Source: Candidatus Iainarchaeum sp.
Lineage (GTDB): Archaea; Iainarchaeota; Iainarchaeia; Iainarchaeales; VGJJ01
Assembly: GCA_016699555.1 (NCBI GenBank)
Contig: CP064981.1
Coordinates: forward strand, 868,001 to 932,000
DNA length: 64,000 nt
Direction of reading: 5' to 3'
A program made the translations under genes and the position numbers. The notes below the pieces were generated by a model. The model saw nothing but the letters and a program-made list of their open reading frames with translations, was not told the origin of the DNA and ran no database searches. Numbering within the stretch: position 1 is the first letter of the stretch; every line of letters begins with the position of its first letter. This document shows positions 16,662 to 24,682 of this stretch, one piece after another.

Positions 16662-16667
16662 CACCCA

Positions 16668-17270
16668 TTACTTCATCTTCGCCACTTCTTTGTAGCGAAA
16701 ACAATCCATCGCGTGATCGTTGACCATCCCCGCGGCTTGCATGAAGGCATAACAGATCGTGCTGCCGACGAACTTGAAACCACGTTTGAGCAAATCCTTG
16801 CTCATGGCGTCGCTTTCTTTCGTTTTGGCTTGATAGTCTTTGAGTGTGCGGATTTTGTTCTGAATCGGTTGATGATGCACGAACTGCCAGATGTAGCGGT
16901 CGAACGACCCGAATTCCTTTTGCACCTGCAAAAAACACTTGGCGTTTTGGATGGCGGCGCGAATCTTGAGGCGATTGCGGATGATTCCGCTGTCCTGCAT
17001 CAGGCGATCAAAGTCCTTTTCGGTGTAACGGGAAATCTTCTTGACATCAAAACCGCTAAAGGCCATCTCGAAGTTCTTGCGTTTGTTGATGATGGTGTTC
17101 CAGCTCAATCCGGCCTGGAAGGCATCCAATATCATGAACTCAAACAGCTTCCGATCGTCGTGCAGGGGAACGCCCCACTCTTCATCGTGATAAGCGACCA
17201 TCAATGGATTTGCCCCGGGCCAAGGACAACGCGTGCGATTCACCTCTTGTTTTTCGCTTCCATTATTCAT
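16668..17270 (-). CDS. tag: DNA-3-methyladenine glycosylase I
   Basis: Removes 3-methyladenine from alkylated DNA (base excision repair). The 200-residue protein carries the Tag signature: RCPWPG with the first zinc Cys, YHDEEWGVPLHDDRKLFE, FQAGLSWNTIINKR, and the C-terminal zinc His/Cys pair in NDHAMDC. The start at 17270 overlaps the stop of the upstream PLD gene by 4 bases, so the pair is translationally coupled. The gene is more common in bacteria than in archaea, which suggests acquisition by transfer (inference). Confidence 0.92.
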   Translation of the reverse strand: MNNGSEKQEVNRTRCPWPGANPLMVAYHDEEWGVPLHDDRKLFEFMILDAFQAGLSWNTIINKRKNFEMAFSGFDVKKISRYTEKDFDRLMQDSGIIRNRLKIRAAIQNAKCFLQVQKEFGSFDRYIWQFVHHQPIQNKIRTLKDYQAKTKESDAMSKDLLKRGFKFVGSTICYAFMQAAGMVNDHAMDCFRYKEVAKMK

Positions 17271-17848
17271 TCCGCGCTCATCCCCCATATTTTCTCAAAC
17301 TCCTCGGCGAATTGCGCATTCAATTGGGGGGAATGGATGACGAGCAGGTTCTCATTATTCTCTTTCACTCCATTGCCGCTCCAATTCATGCTTCCCGTGA
17401 TGACAAAGCGCTCATCGATGACGGCGAACTTGTGATGCATCAATTGGGGATTGGAATCCACGCGCACAGAAATTCCCGCAGCGGAAAGTTTCCCGTGCTC
17501 GGAGAAAGAAGAACTATCCTGCTGCTTTTCGAGCACCACGCGCACTCTTACACCGCGTTCTTTCGCGCGCACTAGAGCATCCCCTAATGCATCGTTCGTG
17601 AAAGAATACATGGCCACGTCGATGCGCTCTTGGGCGGCATCCAATGCACTGATGGCAAGCGACTCGCATTGGGGAGAAGGACAAAATGCCGCTTGGAGGC
17701 TATCCGTCGGAATAGCGGTCTGGGAGCTGCTCGCGGAAGGGGTTAGTATTGCGAGTCCGGTGGCACTCCAAAAGGGAGATGAAAGCACCACTCCTGCGAT
17801 AAACGCCGCTAGGAGGGCCGGAAATAGGAGGCTGAAGGGGATGCGCAT
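17267..17848 (-). CDS. Exported phospholipase D-like nuclease
   Basis: A 193-residue single-HKD protein of the PLDc_2/Nuc type. A hydrophobic N-terminal segment (about residues 5-28) indicates export or membrane anchoring. The catalytic motif HHKFAVID is followed by TGSMNWSGNG and ENLLVI. Such one-motif proteins usually dimerise and cleave phosphodiesters, including DNA. A start five codons upstream (17863) is also possible. It is coupled to tag by an ATGA overlap. Confidence 0.85.
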   Translation of the reverse strand: MRIPFSLLFPALLAAFIAGVVLSSPFWSATGLAILTPSASSSQTAIPTDSLQAAFCPSPQCESLAISALDAAQERIDVAMYSFTNDALGDALVRAKERGVRVRVVLEKQQDSSSFSEHGKLSAAGISVRVDSNPQLMHHKFAVIDERFVITGSMNWSGNGVKENNENLLVIHSPQLNAQFAEEFEKIWGMSAE

Positions 17849-17991
17849 AGGCTTCCCAAGCATGCATTAGGGGGGGTTAAAAGCCTTGCTGAGGCATTTT
17901 TCCTTATAAGCCAGTGAAATGGCCTATAGCATAGCCCCATCGCCCCAGACAACTGGAAGCAATGGAACCTGTCCAAGGTTAGGGCTGTGAT

Positions 17992-18064
17992 AGCCCCGTC
18001 GTCTAGTGGACAAGGATATCGGGCTTTGAACCCGAGGACTGGAGTTCGAATCTCCACGGGGCTA
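17992..18064 (+). tRNA. tRNA-Gln(TTG)
   Basis: The acceptor arms are AGCCCCG and CGGGGCT. The anticodon stem TCGGG/CCCGA holds loop CTTTGAA, giving anticodon TTG. The T loop is TTCGAAT and the discriminator is A. The A1-U72 pair suits the GatDE amidation route. No encoded CCA. The following 255 bases (18065-18319) hold a CGACGC/GCGTCG palindrome near 18121 and no gene. Confidence 0.94.
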
Positions 18065-18319
18065 AAGCTCAATGGAATTCCTCGCGAATTCCGAGGGCAA
18101 AAAAAATCCCATTCAAGTCACGACGCAACGCGTCGCATGGAAGGCTTAAAATCAAGCCCTCACTGATTTGCGCGGGACAGCATTGATCCCATGGTGCGCA
18201 GAAATCGCATTTTACACAAAATGTCATTCCTGCTTTTTACGTGAGCAAATACCACTGCTCTACCGGAGCGCCACACGGGTCCAATCACATACAAACCCAA
18301 CCAGAGAGAACGATACACT

Positions 18320-19969
18320 ATGACCCCAGTCAAGAAAGAAACACACACCCATAAGAGCGAAGACAAAACGCATGCACCACACGCGCATGCCAAAGAACAC
18401 AAGAAAGAAGCGGTCCCTGTAGCCATCGAAAGCGACAACCCCGCTGCCACTTTTGCTCAAAGCGAAATCGCATTCCCCGGAGAATTGATGGATGCCGTCG
18501 AGGAATTGGGATTCCAATCCTGGACCGAAATCCAAGCCAAATCCATCCCGCTCATCCAACTCGGAAAAGACGTGATCGGGCAATCCCACACAGGAAGCGG
18601 AAAGACCGCTGCATTCGGATTGCCCATTCTGGAACGCATCCATTCCGGAAAAGGAATCCAAGCGCTGATCCTTGTCCCCACCCGCGAGCTCGCGGAACAG
18701 GTCATGCAAGAAATGCGCAAATTCGCCAAATACAAAAAATTGCGCATCGAACCGGTTTATGGAGGCGTCTCCATCAATCCGCAGATCAATTATCTGCGCA
18801 CCGCCGATGTCGTCGTAGGAACACCCGGACGCGTATTGGATCACTTGGAACGCGGAACATTGCGCGTCGAAAAAGTCCACACGCTGGTTCTGGACGAAGC
18901 CGATAAGATGTTCGAAATGGGATTCATCGATGACATGAAAAAAATCATCTCCCAAATCCCGACGGAAAAACAGACACTCTTGTTTTCCGCCACGATGCCC
19001 ACGGAAATCCAGATGCTCGTGAAGCGCTACATGAAGAACCCCGAGGTCGTGAAGGTCCAATCCTACGTCGACCAAGGAAAACTCCTGCAGCAATTCTACG
19101 ACATCGGTCACGACCACAAGAAGAAATTCCCCTTGTTGATGCACCTCATCAACACCGAGAAACTCGGCCTGACCATGATCTTTTGTTCGACACGCAGGAT
19201 GGTCGACTGGCTCGTGTACAACCTCAAGCAGCAAGGCGTTAAATGCGAGGCTATCCACGGCGGATTATCGCAGAACCAGCGCAAGCACGCACTGGAACTG
19301 TTCCACCAACAGCATGTGAACTTCTTGGTCGCAAGCGACGTCGCGGCGCGCGGGTTGGACATCAAGAATGTCTCGCACGTGATCAACTACGACTTGCCAC
19401 GCACATCCCAAGAATACATCCACCGCATCGGAAGAACCGCGCGCGCAGGAAGCGAGGGAAAGGTCATCTCGATCCTTTCGCAGCCGGATTATGGCAATTT
19501 CAAGGACATCCAGCGCGACAAATCCCTCATCATGAAGGAGATGCCTTTGCAGGACTTCCCATTCATCGCATTCGATCGACCCCCACGCGGATTCCGCCCT
19601 GAAAGACCAGGCGGAGGCGTTCCATTCGGACAACGCGGACGCGGAGGAAGAGGACGCGGCGGCTTCGGAGGCAATCGCGGCGGATTTTCCCGCGGCCCAC
19701 GCGAAGGCGGATTCGCCCCACGCGGAGAAGGAAGAGGATTCGGTCGCCGCGATGGCGCGGGCAATCCCGAATCCGGCGAAGGACAACCACGCGGTCCCCG
19801 TCGTTTCGGCGGTGGAGGATTTGGAGGCCCACGCGGATCACGCGAGGGTAACTTCCCCTCACGCGGAAGAGAAGGCGGCAGACCCGGGTCATTCCGCCCA
19901 CGCCCCCAGCGCAATCCCAATGACATCACGGACCACCCCATCCGCAAGAAATTCGGGGACAAGAAGTAG
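18320..19969 (+). CDS. DEAD-box RNA helicase with RGG-rich tail
   Basis: An ATP-dependent RNA unwinding protein of 549 residues. A His/Lys-rich N-terminal extension (1-45) precedes the Q motif (FQSWTEIQAKSIP), motif I HTGSGKT, motif II LDEADKM, motif III FSATMP, and motif VI HRIGRTARAG near 370. Residues about 420-540 form a Gly/Arg tail with repeated RGG/RGR units, a low-complexity RNA-binding module. Codons in the tail stay typical of the genome. Likely roles are cold-shock RNA remodelling or ribosome assembly. Confidence 0.95.
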   Translation: MTPVKKETHTHKSEDKTHAPHAHAKEHKKEAVPVAIESDNPAATFAQSEIAFPGELMDAVEELGFQSWTEIQAKSIPLIQLGKDVIGQSHTGSGKTAAFGLPILERIHSGKGIQALILVPTRELAEQVMQEMRKFAKYKKLRIEPVYGGVSINPQINYLRTADVVVGTPGRVLDHLERGTLRVEKVHTLVLDEADKMFEMGFIDDMKKIISQIPTEKQTLLFSATMPTEIQMLVKRYMKNPEVVKVQSYVDQGKLLQQFYDIGHDHKKKFPLLMHLINTEKLGLTMIFCSTRRMVDWLVYNLKQQGVKCEAIHGGLSQNQRKHALELFHQQHVNFLVASDVAARGLDIKNVSHVINYDLPRTSQEYIHRIGRTARAGSEGKVISILSQPDYGNFKDIQRDKSLIMKEMPLQDFPFIAFDRPPRGFRPERPGGGVPFGQRGRGGRGRGGFGGNRGGFSRGPREGGFAPRGEGRGFGRRDGAGNPESGEGQPRGPRRFGGGGFGGPRGSREGNFPSRGREGGRPGSFRPRPQRNPNDITDHPIRKKFGDKK

Positions 19970-20023
19970 TTCCTGGTCCTGCCAGGAACAAGCTATTTAT
20001 ACCCGGAAGGGCTTCCTCCCTAA

Positions 20024-21157
20024 ATGGCAACACGAAGACCACTCCAACGCACAGGGAAAGTAGCCGCATTTTTGGGATTAATGGTACTCGGTGCTTGTGC
20101 GGGCGGAAATAAAGGATTCCGTGGCGCTGGCCCCTACGAACGCGTAGCAATTCAGCGAGACATTCGTGCTGCTGGAAATACATTTGCTCCTAGCCCTGGT
20201 TCTAATCCCACGCAATATGCGGCATTAGGATTTACGCGCACTCCGGATGGAAAGGTTCGTGCCTCTCCTTATTTTGGGCATTTTGAAACCGCACGCGATG
20301 GAAAAACATTCTTCAATGTACAAGCCGCACCCAATATGAATGATCCGGGTGCACATTACTTTGCTGCAGGAATTGGTCACACACTCTTTGATGGAAAAGT
20401 AGCCGTTGGAACGGGCTTTCGACAAATTGGAAATGAAACCGCCCAAGAATTTGGAGCCAAACTTAATCTCCCAAGCGGCACCGAGATTACTTTTTCTTCA
20501 GAATTAGATGAGGCCTACAAGGATGTACTACGCACATTTCGTGATAATGCTCGCGTAGGAGTGGCCCAAGAGATTCCCATTGAAATTGATGGTAAACGCT
20601 TATTCAGCGGTTATTTTGAAACTGGCATTCACGGGGAACCCAAAATAAAAGTGGGCGGGTCCATGAACCTGGGTGATTTTGGTGCACTGGATGCTGCATT
20701 TGGACTTGCATCAAAAGAATTACAATTACGTTACTCAGTCCCATTTGGAGAGAAGAGCGAGCACTTTTGGTTTATCGGGGCCGATATTAATACCGAAGGG
20801 GGAGAACCCACATTCATGATTGGAATTAATCTGACAGGATATGGACGCAGTCGTAATCCTCGTCGACGCAAGGGACAACGCGGCAATACAACAGGGGGAA
20901 GCAGCCCTCCAAAAGGTGGTTTCCGACTAGTGCGTGTACGCGCTGACCCGCAAACCGCGACTGCACTCACACAAATGATGAAACAGCCACACTTGGCACG
21001 ACGATTCCTTCCTATCGTGCGTAAACGACTGGCAGAGCTAAGGCCACGACGCAAGACAGAGCAAGCAATGACTGCAAAAAATACACGAGTCAAATGGAAA
21101 GGAACAAAACCCGTGAAGAAGAGTCGCCCATTTATTCATCGACCAATGCGTCGCTGA
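20024..21157 (+). CDS. Lipoprotein with beta-rich domain and basic tail
   Basis: A 377-residue protein with a signal peptide and lipobox LGAC at residues 22-25, so Cys25 would be lipid-anchored outside the cell. Residues 60-275 alternate short beta-strand-like and Gly/turn segments (HYFAAGIGHTLFDGKVAVGT, KIKVGGSMNLGDFGALDAAF, HFWFIGADIN), reminiscent of a beta-barrel or beta-helix. Residues 280-377 are strongly basic and look disordered, which is unusual for an exported protein. Base composition is AT-richer than its neighbours. No family is recognised. Confidence 0.6.
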   Translation: MATRRPLQRTGKVAAFLGLMVLGACAGGNKGFRGAGPYERVAIQRDIRAAGNTFAPSPGSNPTQYAALGFTRTPDGKVRASPYFGHFETARDGKTFFNVQAAPNMNDPGAHYFAAGIGHTLFDGKVAVGTGFRQIGNETAQEFGAKLNLPSGTEITFSSELDEAYKDVLRTFRDNARVGVAQEIPIEIDGKRLFSGYFETGIHGEPKIKVGGSMNLGDFGALDAAFGLASKELQLRYSVPFGEKSEHFWFIGADINTEGGEPTFMIGINLTGYGRSRNPRRRKGQRGNTTGGSSPPKGGFRLVRVRADPQTATALTQMMKQPHLARRFLPIVRKRLAELRPRRKTEQAMTAKNTRVKWKGTKPVKKSRPFIHRPMRR

Positions 21158-21159
21158 CT

Positions 21160-21768
21160 TCAAATCTTGCGCATGAGATAATTCAAGTAAACCGTTCCTG
21201 TTTCCGTGGGTTCACGCGAGTAGAAAACGATTTCGAAAAAAGGCGCAACGAGTCGGCGCACTTCCTCGTCCGAAAAATAGGCGAACCAACGCTGGGCTTG
21301 GGGCAATTCTTTCGTGTATTCGAAGCCTTCCTTCTCTCCTTCTTTCACGGCAATGAAGACCATCCCTTCTGGCCTGAGCATGCGGTGCCACTTCTTGATG
21401 ACTGCCGGAAGGTTCTGCTTGCGAATGTGAATAATCGATGAAACGGCCCAAATCCCATCGATCGTGCGATCGGGAAACTGCATCTCTTGGAGATCCACTA
21501 AGAGGGTCTTCAGTCCCTTGGACTCGCACTTCTTGAGCATGGTCTCTGACACGTCCACGCACGTGACGTCTAACCCGATGCGATTGAAGAATTCCGCGTG
21601 CGTGCCAGGACCGCAGCCCACGTCGAGGACAGTCTTCCCATGCAGCGCATGCATAAAACGCTTGGCGTGTTCCTTCACGCGGTGGGGAAAATTATTGGCA
21701 TATTTTGCGGCCAGCGCATCTCCATATCGGTCGTAGACCTCTTTGTTTTTCGCGGCAATTTCCTCCAT
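21160..21768 (-). CDS. Class I SAM-dependent methyltransferase
   Basis: A 202-residue Methyltransf_11/25-type enzyme with motif I VLDVGCGPGTHAEFF near residues 47-61, an acidic residue in VTCVDVSETML, DGIWAVSSIIHI and LRPEGMVFIAVKEG. It acts on an unidentified small molecule or macromolecule. ATG 21768 is preferred; another ATG five codons earlier overlaps the opposite promoter region. It converges with the lipoprotein gene (2-base gap). Confidence 0.82.
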   Translation of the reverse strand: MEEIAAKNKEVYDRYGDALAAKYANNFPHRVKEHAKRFMHALHGKTVLDVGCGPGTHAEFFNRIGLDVTCVDVSETMLKKCESKGLKTLLVDLQEMQFPDRTIDGIWAVSSIIHIRKQNLPAVIKKWHRMLRPEGMVFIAVKEGEKEGFEYTKELPQAQRWFAYFSDEEVRRLVAPFFEIVFYSREPTETGTVYLNYLMRKI

Positions 21769-21826
21769 TATTATGCTGCACACAGGGAAGTATAAAAGTC
21801 AATTGTGCCCGGATATACGTGATTCC

Positions 21827-22201
21827 ATGGAACCCACTGAAATCAAGCACATCATCCATGCCATGCTCCAGCTGCAAGGGATTACGCGCTATTACTTATT
21901 GAACAAAGAAGAAGCACGCGCAATCGAAGAGATGGAAGACCCATTCAATTTGGGCGTGCTAGAAGCCGTGAAGCACCAGTACTGCGTGTGCTTGGTGCAC
22001 GACTCTTCGTGGAGAATCCCCACGCAGAGCATCGTCAAGAAAATAAACGGAGAGATTGTTTTCCCACCCGTTGCGTTCCCGGAAGTGCCCGCAAAGAATG
22101 TGGTTTCTTCCTCTCCCGGAATGAAAGTGCACGAATACCTCTGCAAGCGCGTGCGCGTGGAAGGGGATGAAGCCACGCTGCTGATCGGGTTCGACCTCTA
22201 A
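21827..22201 (+). CDS. Conserved-looking small protein, unknown function
   Basis: A 124-residue, mildly acidic protein beginning MEPTEIKH. It has an alternating helix-strand pattern (IIHAMLQLQG, LEAVKHQYCVCLVHDSSW, TLLIGFDL) and no membrane segment. The start was chosen at 21827 because upstream in-frame codons overlap the divergent methyltransferase promoter. No family is recognised; it may be a small ligand-binding domain. Confidence 0.5.
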   Translation: MEPTEIKHIIHAMLQLQGITRYYLLNKEEARAIEEMEDPFNLGVLEAVKHQYCVCLVHDSSWRIPTQSIVKKINGEIVFPPVAFPEVPAKNVVSSSPGMKVHEYLCKRVRVEGDEATLLIGFDL

Positions 22202-22337
22202 CCTGCCCATCCTCGAGGCCGAGGGATTAGACCCAAAACGGCAGCGCTGAGCGCCACCGAATAACAATTTCATCCGGGAAAAAAAATCCCAATTTTTTAT
22301 TTTCAATTTTTGAATTCGAAAATCGTCGATACGAATT

Positions 22338-22408
22338 GTTCCACAATCGTGGAACTTTTATGCCATATCTCCACTATTGTCGCTCGGCACTTCCACGATC
22401 GTGGAAGT
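22338..22408. promoter_or_regulatory. Two palindromic operator-like sites before the zinc-ribbon gene
   Basis: The first site has GTTCCAC/GTGGAAC arms around AATC (22338-22355). The second, ACTTCCACGATCGTGGAAGT (22389-22408), is a perfect 20-base palindrome. Their centres are 52 bases apart, about five helical turns. A TATA-like CTTATAAC follows at about 22430-22437. The related halves TTCCAC/GTGGAA suggest one dimeric regulator. This lies in a 324-base gap (22202-22525) that otherwise holds no gene. Confidence 0.6.
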
Positions 22409-22525
22409 ATTTTCTTCTTGAAAAAATAACCTTATAACCATTCATCGACGCAAACCTTTTGCAAAAAAAATTGCAACATGCCATATGCACTGCATATGCT
22501 GCAAAATAGTAGGAGTTGAAACACA

Positions 22526-22723
22526 ATGGTCACGTACAAATGCCAAGTCTGCGGATTCGTCTCAAGTGTTGCCGGCGAGCATTGCGGACAGCAAATGGTC
22601 GAGCAAATGGAAACGCCTGCTCCTTCCGCGCCAGCGCAAGAGACAGCAGCAGCGGCCCCCTCTGCACCGATGCCAACCCCTGCGAAGGCCACTGAGGAAA
22701 ATCCTCCGGCAGAGCAACAATAA
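22526..22723 (+). CDS. Small zinc-ribbon/rubredoxin-like protein
   Basis: A 65-residue protein. Residues 1-25 carry YKCQVCGFV and a second Cys in EHCGQQM, giving three Cys plus a His that could bind one metal ion. Residues 26-65 are a low-complexity Ala/Pro/Glu tail. A possible ribosome binding site, GGAG, lies 14 bases upstream. The metal-binding motif resembles desulforedoxin/rubredoxin-like zinc ribbons. The two strong palindromes upstream suggest tight regulation, perhaps by stress or metal. Confidence 0.6.
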   Translation: MVTYKCQVCGFVSSVAGEHCGQQMVEQMETPAPSAPAQETAAAAPSAPMPTPAKATEENPPAEQQ

Positions 22724-22724
22724 C

Positions 22725-22762
22725 ACCAGCCGGGGGATCGCATCCCCTACTGGTCTTTTTTT
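22725..22762. terminator. Hairpin with T-run between convergent genes
   Basis: ACCAG...CTGGT (22725-22729, 22750-22754) encloses GGGGAT/ATCCCC with loop CGC and is followed by a run of seven T. It lies between the convergent zinc-ribbon and dihydrouridine synthase genes and overlaps the stop of the latter. Confidence 0.5.
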
Positions 22763-23691
22763 AGTCCCATGAGGGTCGCTTCGATTACCGCGTCCAACTC
22801 GCTCGCCTGCATCAGTTGCACACGGACTTTCTTGATGTTGGGTATTCCGGAAATCATCCCGCTCACTTGGGCTTTTACATCCACTAAGTCCGTTACGCGA
22901 TATTGTTCCACTAACTCGAAATAGCGCTGGAGCAACTTTTCTTTCGAAGGGATTTCTTTCCCTGCGACTTCGGAGAATATCTCGGGAGAGTTCCAGGCTT
23001 GCCTCCCAATCATCACCAAATCACAATAACCCCCCTCGATCTTTTCGCGTACTTCGTGCGCGGAATGGATGTCCCCATTACCGATGACTGGAATTGACAC
23101 TAGGGATTTGATTTTTTTGATATAATCCCAATCGGCTTTCCCCGAGTAGCCTTGCTGTGCCGTTCGCGCATGCACGGCAATCCCTTTCACGCCTGCATCC
23201 TGGATCTTTTCCACGAACTCATGGAGCACGGGCTTGTCCCATCCCATGCGCAGCTTGCATGTCACGGGTTTTGAGGAAACGGAGACGGCTGATTGGATGA
23301 GCGCGATCATCTTCTGGGGTTCGCGCAACAAGAATGCGCCGCACCCTCCTCCAGTAATTTTGGGAGAAGGACAGCCGAAGTTGATATCCACGATATCGAA
23401 TTGCCTTTCCACATACTCGATGGCGGTGCACAAATCCTTTTCCTGCGGCGCGAATAATTGCACCACGCAGGGGTGTTCTTCTTTCACCGTAAGGACGCGC
23501 TTGAAGACTTTGTTGTTGCTGGCCTTATTCTCGAGGTTACGCGCAATGGCGATCGCAGAAGCGAATTCGGTATAAGTGAGAGCGGCCCCTAATTCTTTGC
23601 ATAACAAGCGAAAAGGCAGCGTGGAAACCCCGCTCATGGGGGCGAGCACCGCGGGACTTTCCAGGCGTAGACCGGCATAAGAATAGGACAT
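22747..23691 (-). CDS. dus: tRNA-dihydrouridine synthase
   Basis: Reduces specific uridines in tRNA D loops with FMN and NAD(P)H. The 314-residue protein begins with the Dus block APMSGVSTLPFR. It contains the catalytic-Cys region INFGCPSPKITGGGCGAF (about 98-115), CKLRMGW, GIAVHARTAQQGYSG, and PVIGNGDIHS followed by DLVMIGRQAW. It converges with the zinc-ribbon gene across a T-run hairpin. The tRNA-Ile gene 150 bases away on the other strand is not evidence of a functional link. Confidence 0.93.
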   Translation of the reverse strand: MSYSYAGLRLESPAVLAPMSGVSTLPFRLLCKELGAALTYTEFASAIAIARNLENKASNNKVFKRVLTVKEEHPCVVQLFAPQEKDLCTAIEYVERQFDIVDINFGCPSPKITGGGCGAFLLREPQKMIALIQSAVSVSSKPVTCKLRMGWDKPVLHEFVEKIQDAGVKGIAVHARTAQQGYSGKADWDYIKKIKSLVSIPVIGNGDIHSAHEVREKIEGGYCDLVMIGRQAWNSPEIFSEVAGKEIPSKEKLLQRYFELVEQYRVTDLVDVKAQVSGMISGIPNIKKVRVQLMQASELDAVIEATLMGLKKDQ

Positions 23692-23795
23692 CCATTATTG
23701 CTGCATCCAACGCATTATAGCCCTTTCCCGGGCGTTGCAGTAATGGGCTTTAAAAGCATTCTTTTGCCGTTTTCTTGGATAGAAGAAGGAATTAA

Positions 23796-23841
23796 CTGCC
23801 CCGTTTATGGGGTATTTGATGAACCTTTTTCTAAATGGTTC
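23796..23841 (+). repeat. Mosaic hairpin repeat, copy 4 (C stem before tRNA-Ile)
   Basis: CCCC/GGGG (23799-23812) is followed by GAACC/GGTTC around a T/A-rich loop (23821-23841), preceded by TTTGAT as in other C stems of this family (35489, 13325). The hairpin ends one base before the tRNA 5' end. Confidence 0.55.
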
Positions 23842-23842
23842 A

Positions 23843-23917
23843 GCACCGGTAGCTCAGTCTGGTTAGAGCACTCGACTGATAATCGAGAGGTCGGAGGTTC
23901 AAATCCTCCCCGGTGCA
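23843..23917 (+). tRNA. tRNA-Ile(GAT)
   Basis: The acceptor arms are GCACCGG and CCGGTGC. The anticodon stem CTCGA/TCGAG holds loop CTGATAA, giving anticodon GAT. The T arm is GGAGG/CCTCC with loop TTCAAAT, and the discriminator is A. The last 16 bases recur at 24034-24049. Confidence 0.95.
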
Positions 23918-23977
23918 ATTCCACTCCTTTTCTTTTTTGAGAAAAAAAATAGACGGCCAGTCAAAAGAAAAAACAAG

Positions 23978-24028
23978 GGGTTATTGCTTACAATAACCCG
24001 TTCTCGGGGCAGCCGGACGAAAACGGCT
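23978..24028 (-). repeat. Mosaic hairpin repeat, copy 5, inverted
   Basis: Stem B GGGTTATTG/CAATAACCC (23978-23999), spacer GTTCTCGGGGC and stem A AGCCG/CGGCT (24011-24028) appear in the opposite orientation to copy 1. The element lies between tRNA-Ile and a second copy of its 3' end. Confidence 0.75.
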
Positions 24029-24033
24029 GTTTG

Positions 24034-24049
24034 AATCCTCCCCGGTGCA
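24034..24049 (+). repeat. Second copy of the tRNA-Ile 3' end (att-like)
   Basis: AATCCTCCCCGGTGCA is identical to the last 16 bases of tRNA-Ile at 23902-23917, and the flanks GTTYRAATCC/GTGCAWTTCC extend the similarity. The copies are 132 bases apart and bracket an inverted hairpin repeat. This resembles the direct repeats left by integration at a tRNA 3' end. Confidence 0.7.
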
Positions 24050-24077
24050 TTTCCTGCTTTCTTCTGAACGAGCTTTC

Positions 24078-24671
24078 TCATTCCCTTTCATCAGGATCCG
24101 AATGATGGGCGACAATCGTCTTGCGGTAGTGGATCCCTCCACCATAGAATTGCGAAAAATAGTGAAAGAATTGCTTGCGTCTCCTGAAACCGAGGCACTC
24201 ATCCAACTCGCGATTCATCTCGGCAATGGCGTCGCCTAGCTTGGACATCGCATACCTTTTGCTCTTGGGATTCTTTTGGCGCAACGATTCCTTTATCCCA
24301 ATATCCCTTCGTCCATCCGGAGAAATAAAGGGAAGCAATGCCGCGTGACGCATCAAAATTTTTTTCACTTCATTCCGACCGCTCAAGGGAAAATCAATCG
24401 CACGAAACGCATGCTTGATGGACCAGCGGATGAGCAGCTCACGATAGGCATGCTCGGCGAGCTCTACTCCACGCGCGATCTGGGCGCGATTATGAGGGCT
24501 CGCATGGCCTAAAACCCCTTTGCGACGCGCAATCTCCGTAGCGGGTTTCTCCAGTTTTTTGGAATAGAAGGGGCTTGATGGCAAGAATGCGGCAGACATA
24601 TCCGCTGCGTGGCTGCGCATAATCGGAATAATGTGTTCCTTATACCATGCCTTTCGCCTCGCACCGGCCAT
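24078..24671 (-). CDS. Basic helical protein, unknown function
   Basis: A 197-residue, His/Arg-rich, mainly helical protein (AQIARGVELAEHAYRELLIR, KYAMSKLGDAIAEMNRELDE) with an aromatic and Gly end (FFHYFSQFYGGGIHYR). No signal peptide or motif is recognised. ATG 24671 is chosen because the upstream in-frame region overlaps the HAD gene, whose stop is 11 bases away, so the two are probably co-transcribed. Confidence 0.5.
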   Translation of the reverse strand: MAGARRKAWYKEHIIPIMRSHAADMSAAFLPSSPFYSKKLEKPATEIARRKGVLGHASPHNRAQIARGVELAEHAYRELLIRWSIKHAFRAIDFPLSGRNEVKKILMRHAALLPFISPDGRRDIGIKESLRQKNPKSKRYAMSKLGDAIAEMNRELDECLGFRRRKQFFHYFSQFYGGGIHYRKTIVAHHSDPDERE

Positions 24672-24682
24672 CGCATCACGCC

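Noticed and set aside
17809..18072. Minus-strand frame across tRNA-Gln
   Set aside because: It covers the tRNA and the PLD gene start; the coding look comes from the tRNA sequence.
18260..19258. Long minus-strand frame inside the DEAD-box gene
   Set aside because: It is antisense to a clearly conserved helicase and its protein has no motif; a by-product of the codon pattern.
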